From contig OZ024823.1 of the NCBI GenBank assembly GCA_964016985.1, positions 41,946,264 through 42,010,263 on the forward strand: a DNA stretch of 64,000 nt, read 5' to 3'. Of this stretch, positions 46,412 to 55,480 are shown piece by piece; within the stretch, counting starts at the first letter, position 1; every line of letters starts with the position of its first letter. The notes under the pieces were generated by a model. That model did no database searches. It saw only the letters and a program-made list of their open reading frames with translations, and was not told the origin of the DNA. The position numbers and the translations under genes are program-made. The DNA comes from Anodontia alba (Eukaryota; Mollusca; Bivalvia; Lucinida; Lucinidae).

Positions 46412-46579
46412 GTGGTGCTCTGCAGTGTACCTGACTTACAATGTGGCTTTTCACGAGATTTGTTTGTGGCATGGTGTGGAAACCCAAAGAACAGCATCAT
46501 ACTGACCGTGAGGTCATCACCAGGAACACTTGCAAGATGGCTCATAGACCATCCAGAAAACAAAACTGTCACCATGGAG
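46412..46579 (+). CDS. CPSF2: CPSF2 (CPSF100) internal exon, end of beta-CASP region
   Basis: This exon encodes 56 residues that match the end of the beta-CASP region of CPSF2. CPSF2 is the catalytically inactive metallo-beta-lactamase partner of the CPSF3 (CPSF73) endonuclease in nuclear pre-mRNA 3'-end cleavage for polyadenylation and histone mRNA processing. Visible family motifs, in order, are [23 protein letters not shown] and [11 protein letters not shown]. The acceptor is tctctttccag ending at 46411 and the donor is GAG|gtaaga at 46580. The exon is 168 bp and phase 0 at both ends, with no internal stop. Reading past the donor meets a stop about 85 bases later, which supports the junction. 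The next exon at 50461 continues the same protein in frame. The preceding exon, expected to end at the residues before VVL, was not found in the window. Recognition rests on remembered similarity to animal CPSF2; the splice sites are read directly. Confidence 0.93.
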
Positions 46580-47011
46580 GTAAGAAAATATGTAAAAACT
46601 TTGGAACCAGCATCCAGAATGGCTTCCAAGACCATTAATGATAAATCCTGTAAATCCTGTAAATCATAAAATGTCTTCTCTGAAACTGCTAAGTTGATTC
46701 ATCTAGAATTATACAGTGCAACCTGCTGGATGACTGTCAGAGAAGGTTAAACTGTACATGAACCATCCTTGGAACAAGATCTTTCAAGTTTGCATAAAAT
46801 TATTAGGGATCATCTCGCAAGCTCACTGCAATGACCATAAAAGGTGAAACCTCTATACAACTTCTTTTCTGAAACTTCAAGGATGATTGAACTCTAACTG
46901 CTTATGAAACATCACTCCCTGAGACAAGAGGTTTCAAGTTGCAAAGTTATTGGGAAAGTATCCAAGAAGGCCCCCATCACCATATATGGTTAAACCACAA
47001 TGCTTATAGCA

Positions 47012-47222
47012 CTGGGTAAAAACTGAGTAGATAACATTTTAAAATATTTTTTCTCAGAAAACAGGGACAGTCATCCAGTAGAGACAATTTGCATGTAATG
47101 TCAAAACCTGTTTTAGGGGGAGAGGGGGGAGTGGGGGGCGGGGGGGAGGGGGGGGGGGGGAGAGAAAAATATCATCAATTTGTCATTCGCTGAATTCTAG
47201 CCCAGAGAGTAGTAAAGGTTAA
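47012..47222. mobile_element. TTAA-C MITE with a G-rich tract
   Basis: Left taaaccacaatgcttatagc, right gagtagtaaaggttaa. The right arm (gcatgtaatgtcaaaacctg) is followed by a ~48-base purine G tract at 47115-47163 that other copies lack. Confidence 0.62.
47115..47163. repeat. G-rich tract in the CPSF2 intron
   Basis: A ~48-base purine run of G blocks separated by single A or T, with G-quadruplex potential in the transcript. Confidence 0.72.
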
Positions 47223-47324
47223 AATAAGCATACCATATTTGCCATAATTACCACACATACCTTAATAAGTACACTGTCAAGCAGTTTCTGACTACCAGCC
47301 CTGTACTAAAATTGCTCAGTTCTT

Positions 47325-47480
47325 TTTAATAGCATATGTTATTGGTCCTCATTTGAATCACCTCGACTTGTTGAGGCAATTCAAATGTGTACAATCAATA
47401 AGTTCAGCTGATTCAAATGAGTACCCACAACATATTCTTTTATGAAGAAAAACTATTGCATATGCATCACTAAATTCTCC
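47325..47480. mobile_element. E-type MITE, diverged
   Basis: Arms are around tcatttgaatcacctc and gattcaaatgagtacccaca. A tandem partial right arm lies at 47383-47405. Confidence 0.55.
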
Positions 47481-47510
47481 CCTCATGAAGTTATCTGCAG
47501 ATCTTTGTAT

Positions 47511-47686
47511 TAACCATTAATGCGCCATGCAAAATTTGTAGCTGACAACATTCAATTTTTTTTTTTTAGTTTTAAGAGAAAAAAAGTCTTGACATTTCAT
47601 GTGAATTGTCTGTCAAGACTTGTTTTCTCTAAAAAATAAAAAAAAATTGTTGTCTGCTGCAGTTGTAATTGGCGCTTTAAGGGTTA
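47511..47686. mobile_element. TTAA-D MITE, shortened
   Basis: Left ttaaccattaatgcgccatg, right aattggcgctttaagggttaa. The hairpin loop is reduced to gtgaattgtctgt. Confidence 0.7.
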
Positions 47687-47943
47687 AGTGTGTCCTTATT
47701 AGGTGCATATTTTACTATACATTTTTCCTGTGATTTTGAAAAACCTTAGTGCACCGTGTGTAATTAGATCAAATATGGTATTAAGAGATAGAACACATTT
47801 TACAGAATTTTGGTTTCTATTTAAACATTTTTACTGGGTCTACTTTTTAAAAGAAAAAAAAATACAGCACAGTTGGAGCAGTCTACTTGGATAAATTCTC
47901 AGTAAATTGGTTCCCAAACTACCGATTGAAACTGTATAAAACA

Positions 47944-48135
47944 GCATAGCTCCAAATACGATGCTTTTTTCAACCAAAACAAAAAAAAAATGATTCCACG
48001 AAAATATATGTTGTGAGTACTCATTAGAAGCTCCTCACCAAGGTGGTTCTAATGTGTACCATCAACCTAGGTTTTCATGGAGAAATAAGAAAAATATTTA
48101 CCCTATACCCTATCTTATCTAGAGCTAGGAAATGG
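47944..48135. mobile_element. E-type MITE
   Basis: Ends catagctccaaatacgatgc and cttatctagagctagg, arms tgttgtgagtactcattaga and tctaatgtgtaccatcaacc. Confidence 0.62.
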
Positions 48136-48199
48136 ACTTGATTACATCAAGTCTGCAACTGACAGATGAAATGCATTGCATAATATTGATGAGATTCGG

Positions 48200-48400
48200 T
48201 GACATTCTGGATAAGATGGGATTTTCCAAAATGGTGCATTGCTGAATTCTCCACGAGACATATATTGTCCTACTCATTGAAACTGTTTGCCGAAGCCATT
48301 CCATTGAGCATCCGTAAAGCAGTTATATTTTCACGAAGAATTAAGAAAAATTATTTAGGTATGCTTCTTAACTTGGGCTATGACTGATAGGATTAGAGAG
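48200..48400. repeat. E-type fragment, diverged
   Basis: Only the outer context can be followed: catatattgtcctactcatt, gaagaattaagaaaaattat, ttaacttgggctatgac. Confidence 0.4.
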
Positions 48401-48424
48401 ACGCTCTATATGAAAATGGCACAT

Positions 48425-48644
48425 TTAACTCTAAAAATGCCGAGCAAAATTGTAGCAGACGATAGTCTAATTTCTTTATTATTTTTCAGAGAAAAAAGAA
48501 AAGGCTTTATATTTCATATGAATCATCTGCTAAAGCAGATGATTCACATGAAATATCAAGCCTTATTTTCTCTGAAAAATAATAATAATAAAACAATTTC
48601 TGAAATCCGTCTGCTGCAGTTGTGATTGGTGCATTATGGGTTAA
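48425..48644. mobile_element. TTAA-D MITE
   Basis: Left ttaactctaaaaatgccgag, right gattggtgcattatgggttaa. Nearly perfect arms centre on catctgctaaagcagatg. Confidence 0.74.
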
Positions 48645-48699
48645 TTCTGTTTATGGTTGATCAATTCATTTTCAGCTTTAATACAATGAGTTTTTGCTA

Positions 48700-48945
48700 A
48701 TAAATCAGTTACTGATTCACCCCAAAATAACAGAAGGCTGATAATTTTACCGTTTTTTTTTTTTTTTTTGTTCCTGATGTGTTTCTTGTGCCATTAAAAT
48801 TCGTTTAGTGTAATTGATGCAGTTAAGTTAATAAATCAGTAGTCCATTCACCCACGAACAACGGAAGGCCTATAATGTCACCGTATTTAGTCCTCGATGC
48901 GTTTTTTGTATCATTAAAATGCATTTAGTATAATTGATGCGACAG
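48700..48945. repeat. Two-copy tandem duplication, ~125 bp
   Basis: taataaatcag..ttcaccc, ataatttcaccg and cattaaaatgcatttagt recur once, with a poly-T tract inserted in the first copy. In the CPSF2 intron. Confidence 0.72.
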
Positions 48946-48999
48946 CAATGCAGAAGACACTTTGAAATTTCTGGAGACTAATGCACAGAACATGCAACC

Positions 49000-49222
49000 T
49001 TAACCCATTGTATACTGAATAAACTCTCCCACACAATATATTGGAAGAGTCCAACTTAAATTTTAAGTATGTCCAGCTATGAGATCTACACATTCTTAGA
49101 GAAAAATGGCTAAACTATTTGCAAACAGTGGAGACACTGATCAGACGACGCATTATGCGGCATCTGATCTGGGTCTGCATTGTTTGCCAATTACCCTTTT
49201 ACGGGTCGCCAACTAAAGTTAA
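49000..49222. mobile_element. TTAA-B MITE
   Basis: Copy of the 1578 type (ttaacccattgtatactgaa) in the CPSF2 intron. Hairpin gatcagacgacgcattatg and gcggcatctgatctggg. Its last TTAA is also the first of a TTAA-C unit. Confidence 0.75.
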
Positions 49223-49425
49223 TGACTCTCAGAGCATATTCAGCAGACAATAAACTGGTGATGTGTTTCTTATTTTTCATAGAAAATAGGCTTTGACGTT
49301 TCCTGCAAATTGTCTCCTGAGGAGACTATTTGCATGAAATATCAAAGCCTATTTACTGCAAAAACTTAGAAAAAATTTCAGATTGTCATCTGCTAAAACT
49401 GTTTCCCAACATGCTAAGCATTACA
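49219..49425. mobile_element. TTAA-C MITE
   Basis: Left ttaatgactctcagagcata, good arms ataggctttgacgtttcctg and gcatgaaatatcaaagcct, right acatgctaagcatta. Confidence 0.68.
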
Positions 49426-49599
49426 AAGAGTGGATACCTTGCCATGGGAAATAAATACCTCTGACATAGAAATATCTCAATTTTCACAGGGGGGCAAATT
49501 AGAGTAGCCCCCATTTTTGAAAGGTTTTGAATATTAGAAGTAAATTTACCCTCTGTGAAAATTTGTCATCTTTTGAGGGCATGGTGAGTGGAATAAGAC

Positions 49600-49815
49600 T
49601 TAGTGTTCTCTGGATATGTCATATTGTGGTAGTTGGGGCTGAGCGGGATTGGGCTTAGAGTGACTTGGGATTTGTGCTTGGGCAGCTCAGCTTTGAAGGG
49701 CGAGGATTTGTGGTGACATGGCATTGTCATATTTAGGTAGTTGGGGTGTGGGATTGGGCTTAGAGTGATTTGGGATTTGTACTTGGACAGTTCAGCTTTG
49801 GAGGGCAAGGATTTG
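49600..49815. repeat. Two-copy tandem duplication, ~110 bp
   Basis: gtagttgggg, gggattgggcttagagtga and cagctcagctttgaagggc recur once. The minus-strand open frame at 49566-49808 comes from this duplication. Confidence 0.75.
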
Positions 49816-49918
49816 TGGTGTAGTTTAAATTTGTGATATCAAAATTGTCAAAAAAAAGGATTAATAAAAATTCTTCTTTACAAATATATGTGATACAATC
49901 TTCTAATTGATGTTTCAG

Positions 49919-50449
49919 CTGGGCATCATAGCGCAATCTGTAGCATGTCTGACTACAGATCCAAGGGTCCCAAGTTTGAATCCCCAGATTTGGCCATAAA
50001 ACTTTTGTGGAGATTGATCAGGAAATCATTTTTACAGTTATTCTCCTCCTTCGGCTGATTAACTCTTTGCATGCTGGGTAATTTTGCATACTTTTCTGCC
50101 TTCTGTGAATTTTTTTTTAAAAATATCTTTTTCAAAAAAAAAATCTTTCAGGAATACCACCAGAGCGTCAAACAGTTTGGATCCAGATCAGGCCCAACAT
50201 TTTGTCAGGCCTGATCTGGGTCCAAACTGTTTGCAAATGTTATCAACAGACGACAAAAGTCGCCACTGGTGGGGAAAGAGTTAAAGAAGGGCAGTTTTCA
50301 GTTATTGGTCAAAGTATATATACAAGTACTGGTTAAACACTGAGAGGACTAAGCTTGCCCAGGAAAAGTGTGAGTAGGTTAACTAACCAGATAAACATGA
50401 CTTTAACAGTGTTGACTGGGCTGTAAAACTCCAACTCAAACAAACAAAC
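49919..50449 (+). mobile_element. tRNA-derived SINE (S1) at the CPSF2 splice acceptor, with nested MITE
   Basis: A tRNA-like head (degenerate box B around agtttgaatcccc) is followed by the S1 body (tggagattgatca; actggttaa; gaggactaag; gttgactgggc) and a tail of aaactccaactcaaacaaac. It is flanked by a perfect 11-bp direct repeat, tgatgtttcag, at 49908-49918 and 50450-50460. The right copy is the CPSF2 acceptor. The SINE body is split by a 218-bp TTAA-flanked element. Same family as 11896, 43341, 62211 and 63289. Confidence 0.9.
50063..50280. mobile_element. TTAA-flanked MITE nested in the SINE
   Basis: The element starts ctctttgcatgctgggta and ends ggggaaagag. TTAA lies on each side (50059-50062 and 50281-50284). 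Removing it with one TTAA restores the S1 SINE text gctgattaaagaaggg, as in the copy at 43341. Its centre is a hairpin with arms around ggatccagatcaggcc and ggcctgatctgggtcc. A related copy is at 29939-30130. Confidence 0.88.
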
Positions 50450-50460
50450 TGATGTTTCAG

Positions 50461-50552
50461 GTTCGAAGAAGAGTCAAGTTGGAAGGTGCAGAATTAGAAG
50501 AATATATTAAAAAGAAGCAAGAAAAAGGAGAGACTAAATCAGAAACTACAGG
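50461..50552 (+). CDS. CPSF2: CPSF2 (CPSF100) internal exon, charged linker
   Basis: This exon encodes about 30 residues beginning VRRRVKLEGAELEEYIKKK, which matches the conserved RVKLEG-ELEEY segment that directly follows the beta-CASP end in CPSF2. Here it is continuous in phase 0 with the exon ending at 46579. The tail is Lys/Glu/Thr rich, like the disordered acidic-basic linker of the family. The acceptor is gatgtttcag ending at 50460. The donor is gg|gtaaag at 50553, leaving phase 2; without splicing the frame stops at once (TAA at 50554-50556). Oddity: the acceptor lies inside the target-site duplication of a SINE, so it follows a SINE tail rather than an ordinary pyrimidine tract. The next exon, expected to be Asp/Ser/Glu rich, was not recognised in the remaining 13.4 kb. 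Confidence 0.92.
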
Positions 50553-50589
50553 GTAAAGTTTCAACACGTAATGTTTTGTGAAGAAGAAA

Positions 50590-50952
50590 GATAATACCAA
50601 AGGCCATCTGTATTAAGCAGTCACCTGCCTTTAAAGGCCACTATTTCAGATCCCATTAAAGGCAAAGAAGTGGAAATCTTACCTGTATTAACCCTTGTCC
50701 TGCTGAACACGGATATACCCTGCCTTCGCAAACAGTGTAGATGAAGATGCCAACTGATCTGGATCTGCACTGTTTGACATTTAGTATGTGAATTTATATC
50801 TACAATCTGGATCAAGGAATCTGATTGGCTGAAAATAAGAAGTGGGTGTCGCATCTTAATTTGTTCAGCATGACAAGGGTTAAGCAAGCACCTGTCTTAA
50901 GCAACCAGTTTTTGGCTTTCCCATAGGTGCTTGCTTAACACAGGTTTGACTG
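50590..50952. mobile_element. Pogo/Tigger-like MITE with nested TTAA-A
   Basis: Same family as 42324 (ctgtattaagcagtcacctg; ggtgcttgcttaacacaggt; end tttgactg|ta). The left terminus is eroded, and a 188-bp TTAA-A copy sits in the middle. Confidence 0.72.
50688..50883 (-). mobile_element. TTAA-A MITE inside a Tc1/pogo-like MITE
   Basis: TTAA occurs at 50688-50691 and 50880-50883. Without the insert the flanks read ctgtattaagcaagcacctg, which is the uninterrupted text at 42425-42442. The left hairpin arm is reduced. It lies 135 bases after the CPSF2 exon. Confidence 0.88.
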
Positions 50953-50998
50953 TATATTTAACTGGATACCTAGAGGCATCTGGGTGGTAGTGGCTAGT

Positions 50999-51043
50999 AC
51001 CCCCCCACCCCCCACCCCACCCCACCCTCCACCCCCAACCCTC
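50999..51043. repeat. C-rich tract
   Basis: Repeated ccccaccc blocks downstream of the CPSF2 exon, so G-quadruplex potential is on the minus strand. Confidence 0.7.
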
Positions 51044-51273
51044 AACTTCAGATCAAGGAATTTTGCTTCTGACTGCATGGTGCTTTGCACAGAGCCTTTC
51101 GTTATCATCCTTCATCATCATAATCTGGCTACCTCTGATAATCCAGTGGTATGTTTGGCATGGGGTATTTATCCTAAATATTGACACACTTTAATTCTTA
51201 CCATACTTGTCCTAAACTTTGATAAAATTCATTTTAATACATGTTGATGTGTCTAAATTGTTTGCATGAAATA

Positions 51274-51496
51274 TTAACCCTTGTCATACTGAATAAATTA
51301 AGATGCCACACCCACTTATAATTGTCAGCCAATCAGATTATTTAATTCAAGTTTTTGATACAAATTCACATACTGAATGACAATCAATGCAGATCCAGAC
51401 CAGTTGTCTTCTGAAGCTTCTTCAGAAGCCAACTGATCTGGCTCTACACTGTTTGCAAAGTCAGTACATAACTGGGTTCAGCAGGACCAGGGTTAA
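51274..51496 (+). mobile_element. TTAA-A MITE
   Basis: Left end ttaacccttgtcatactgaa, full hairpin with slightly enlarged loop, right end gcaggaccagggttaa. Confidence 0.78.
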
Positions 51497-51796
51497 GCCT
51501 TATTTTTGTGGGAAAATGAAAAATAATTGAAAATTTAAGGGTTAAGAAATAATACCCTAGTGAACCGTTGCCTTTTCCCAAACAGGACTACTGGCATGAA
51601 CTGTATACTATTCTAGTCAGTAACCTGCTTCAATTCTGTGTAGGAATGAGAAATACAAACTCTGTGTAGGAGTTCGAAATGTACAGATTCTTGATAATTA
51701 GTCATAACTCTCTGGTACGTTTATGCTTATAAACATATTGGTACCTTTCAAATTTAAGCAGAAATAATACATTATGGTGAATTTGTGAATATAATT

Positions 51797-51909
51797 CTTA
51801 GCTCCAGATAAGGCACGTTTTGCAACAAAAAATATTAATACTTTGTCTTATTTCTCTTACAAAACATATGTTGGTGTTACTCATTTGAAGCGCCTCAGCA
51901 AGGCACTTA
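51797..51909. mobile_element. E-type MITE cut by mariner
   Basis: Left agctccagataaggcacgtt and left arm catatgttggtgttactcat. It stops inside the loop at gcactta, where the mariner end begins. The right arm was not found past the mariner. Confidence 0.6.
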
Positions 51910-54500
51910 AGAGGGTCCTACAAAAAGTTTTGTCACTGGGTTCGGATTACTTCAGTGCAACGTTTTATCAAACATATTTTTATTACAAACCTTCAAAGTA
52001 TTCCCCCTTTACTGAAACACATTTTTATAACCTTTTTACCTAGTTGCGAAAAGCAGATAAATAGTCTTCTTTTGGTATCTGTTGGAGACACTGATAAAAA
52101 GCGCTTCCAAGAGAACTACTAGACATATACTTATTTCCAGAAAGCATTTTCTTAAGCTTTGGAAATAAAAAGAAGTCACAGGGACAGAGGTCAGGTGAAT
52201 AAGGTGGATGGTTTAAAACTTTCACCTTTTCAGAAGCCAAAAAAGACTTAACAACCGCACACTTATGAGAGGAGGCGTTCTCATGTAAAAGGTGGACTCC
52301 TGACCATCCTTTGCTTGGTCGTTTCTTATTGTAAAACTCTTTCACTTTCTTCAGTACAGAATTCTTGTAGAATCGACCAGTGACTGTATGACGAGATGGA
52401 CAAGGCACTTGAACTACTGGCCCACTTGAATTAAAGAAAATTGCGTACAACATCTTTTTCGAACTTATGGTTCTCTTGGCAATACATGGGCATTTTTTAT
52501 CTTTTTGCTTCCATTGCTTATTATCAGCCCTTCTTTGTGGCTCAAACATGTGCACCCAGCAGGGATTAATCTGGCCCCGGATTTTCGTGAGAGAAAAAAT
52601 CCCACTTGGACAAAAACAGTGAGAGATTTTCAAATTCAGTGAGATTTTTTTTTTTGCTCGCTCAGACAAACTGAGTGAGATTTTTTTTTTTTTTTTTGTA
52701 AAGGTCAGATTTTGTATCAGAATTGTATGTATAAGTAATTAGTATTATTAGTCCTTATTTTGTAATGTACTCTAAATCAGGTTAATAAAATTGTTATATA
52801 TAGGGTGTTTGATTATTTTAAGTATCATTATTTTCATGTTTACTGCAAGTGTTTATATATAAATTTGAACTTTCTGGAAAAAATATATCATGTTTACAAT
52901 AACAAGTTGTTTATATTCTTTTTGGAATTTCCAGATGGAATATTCTAGATTAAGCTATTTTTGGCATGTCACAGAACATTTAATTTTTTCTTGACAAATA
53001 CTGGATAATAAGTGATGCCTCTAGTACTGTAATTTTTTTAGATTGTGCTTTGATATTATATAAGGAGAGAAGATTTTCATATGAGCATCTTTGTACACTT
53101 TCATTCTTTATTGGATTACTTCAATGTTTCATTAATTCTGGAATTAAACTCTGAATTCAGGGACTTTAAATTGTGGGATCAAAAACTGCAATTTAAAGGA
53201 TTTGTTTCAGAAATTCTTCTGGAATATTTCGCAGGGATTTTGTGACATTAGCCAATGATTTTTTTACCTGCGAGTTCCGATTCATATACTCATAATTTTT
53301 CTCTGGGACTCACAAATTTTTATATAAGTGAGTCCCTGAGCTCACAAAACAGTAGATCCCTGAGCTCACAAAAACAGTAGATATCTGCTCTAAAATATAT
53401 TACAGACTCGTGATTTTATCATAGGACTCATGGAATTTCAATTATGTGTCCTTGGGACTGGACAGAATTTGTTCTGTCTTGCACATTTTCTTATTTTTTG
53501 TTATCAACACATACAGTAAATACTTTTAAAGCTTGTTGCTGGTTTCCCTTTACGCCTGGCTCGTAACAAAATGCAAACAGCTGAATAAGGGTATTCATCA
53601 GGCAGTTCGGTCGTGTTTGATCGTCATCCGAATCAGGGGAGGAGAGCGTGGCCGCTTCAGTCGAGCTGGGTTGTGCTCGAACATGATACTTTAACATGTT
53701 GCCATCCCGACTGGATGGCTTCGGGGCGGATAATTTTCTTTCTTTCTTTTTCCGAGTCGGCGGACTTTTTTTTTTTGCTGACTCGAGGTAGCGATCAAAA
53801 GAGCGCTTACTTAAACCAGAGACCGAGAATGAAATTTAAGGATAAAGCTTTTCAGTGATACAGATTAATGAATGGTTACCTGCGGTCATGTGCGTAATGA
53901 ATTTTGGCGCCACAATAATTCAGAAACCGGTCAAACAGAACAGTCCGATAGTCTCGAAATGAACCGCATGTGCAAAATAGGAACTTAACGGCGCAAAATG
54001 AGAAAAATTCAGCGTGCGATTTTTTTTCTCACTCCGGGAATTTTGATGCGATTTCTTGCAAAAAAAATGCGAGAATATCGCGAAATCGCGCCAGAAAATG
54101 ATCCCTGCCCAGGTTTCATCACCTGTTAGCAAGTTAGAAATAACCCGACTATTACAGCCTTTGTATGTTTTCAAAATTTCCCGGACACATTTAAGGCATT
54201 GTGTCTTTTGCTCCTCAGTGAGCAAATGAGGTACCCACCTAGCGCAAACCTTTCTCAGGTCCAAACGCTTTTTCAGAATTGTTTGCACACTGCCTTCTGA
54301 TATGCCAGTACAACTAGTTATATCTTTGACAGACAATCACGCATCCTGTTCGAACACAATCTTTACAGCAGCGATGGTAGCCTTGGTAACAGAGGTTTTA
54401 GGCCTTCCAGGATGGGTATCATCTTCAACACAAAAGAACGACTTTCACTTTAAGGGTATTTTGGCCCATGATGGATCTTGATGAGCTTGATATGCAAAAC
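51910..54500 (-). pseudogene. Decayed mariner transposase (DD34D) interrupted by a hAT-like element
   Basis: The minus-strand mariner relic reads GRPKTSVT, SVKDI, WVPHLLTEEQK and TGDETW from 54450 to about 54113. After the insertion it continues as HMFEPQRR, HENASSHKC, YSPDLCPCDFFLFPKLKK down to 52040. Spacing between the second and third catalytic positions is 34 residues, as in classic mariner, but the second position is Glu (HEN) where HDN is usual. An in-frame stop precedes the SVKDI motif. The right terminal repeat region is agagggtcctacaaaaagtt at 51910, after a TA. The N-terminal helix-turn-helix and the other terminal repeat were not recognised, so the 5' end is missing. Non-functional. 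Confidence 0.85.
52560..54107 (-). mobile_element. Non-autonomous hAT-like element inside mariner
   Basis: 1548 bp with ends cagggattaatctgg and ccagaaaatgatccctg (inverse), flanked by CCCAG at 52555-52559 and 54108-54112. Removing it rejoins the mariner frame at GDETW/VHMFEP. It keeps a minus-strand coding scrap (about 53820-53490) reading KRSFDRYLES, a Lys-rich run, then an Asp/Ser-rich stretch, resembling the N-terminus of hAT-type transposases. No DDE or dimerisation domain is left. CAGGG ends suit hAT; the 5-bp duplication is shorter than the usual 8. Confidence 0.75.
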
Positions 54501-55480
54501 AGCCCTGTATAACCACCTTCACATGAGAGAAGTTTTATATTAACGATGCCATGCATAGTCACGTGACTTGTGGTTGATTCACTGTTGGGTAGAAATCTGA
54601 TTTTACCGTTGAAATGTAGAAATACTTGATGTAATGTTAGAGTTTTGTATCAATAATTACATGCACATTTTTGAAAATACAATAAAATACATTTAATGAT
54701 AATTTTAGAGTAGTTCACAGTAGAATTTATTATGAACCTATCACATGACCAACACAATTCTTATAAATTTTCCGCTAAAACGGTCAAACCAATATGTCTA
54801 TTTTATAAAAGGTAAATAAGACATCTAGTACAGACATAACCAATTTATACAATACATATTTTTTCCTCCGGTAACACACTTTTTGGTTTTTGGTGACGTA
54901 ACCAGGATATTTACTGATTATCTTGTGTTTTATCATTATTTAAAGGTGTTCAAACCGATGACTACTTACTATTCTTAGTGGAGATAAGACAAACATTGCT
55001 GTTTTTTTTGATTATGTATCACAGCCTATTAGTCTAAAGTACACTAATATTTGTCTGGCCAGGCACAAATATGTTTGACCAGACACAAATACGTTTATGC
55101 AAACGCACACTAGATAATAATGATTGTTACTTCAGGAGACTGTTTCTAATTGAAATAATTTCAGTAATTAGATTGATGGCTGTAGAAGAAAATGGTTTGA
55201 AGAAGACAATAAACCATACAACACAGGGTTTCAGTACATTTAAAATAAAAGAATATATATATTACAAATTAAGAATTTTTTTCATATATGGTGTAAGAAT
55301 ATTATTTACATAAATAGATTGTCACAAATAAAATATAAAGTAAGAATTTTTTATGAACTAGGGGTTAAGAATTCAATATGATAAAAATATACATTATTTA
55401 AGAATTTGTGTCATTGCTTGATAGTGCATGTATGACAGAACTGAGCTGAGTTTCCAGAACTCAATCTGAAGTCTCATCAT
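54500..55480. other. No gene seen
   Basis: Very AT-rich sequence between the mariner relic and the SWIM transposase relic. It could be non-coding flank of either element. The 80-codon frame at 55071-55313 has no recognised motif. Confidence 0.4.

Larger units (their letters stand above)
46580..50460 (+). other. CPSF2: CPSF2 intron filled with MITEs and a SINE
   Basis: This 3.88-kb GT-AG intron joins the two CPSF2 exons in phase 0. Besides about 400 bases of unassigned sequence at its start, it holds TTAA-type and E-type hairpin elements, two short tandem duplications (about 48700-48945 and 49600-49820), and a SINE that ends at the acceptor. No additional exon was seen inside it. Confidence 0.85.
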
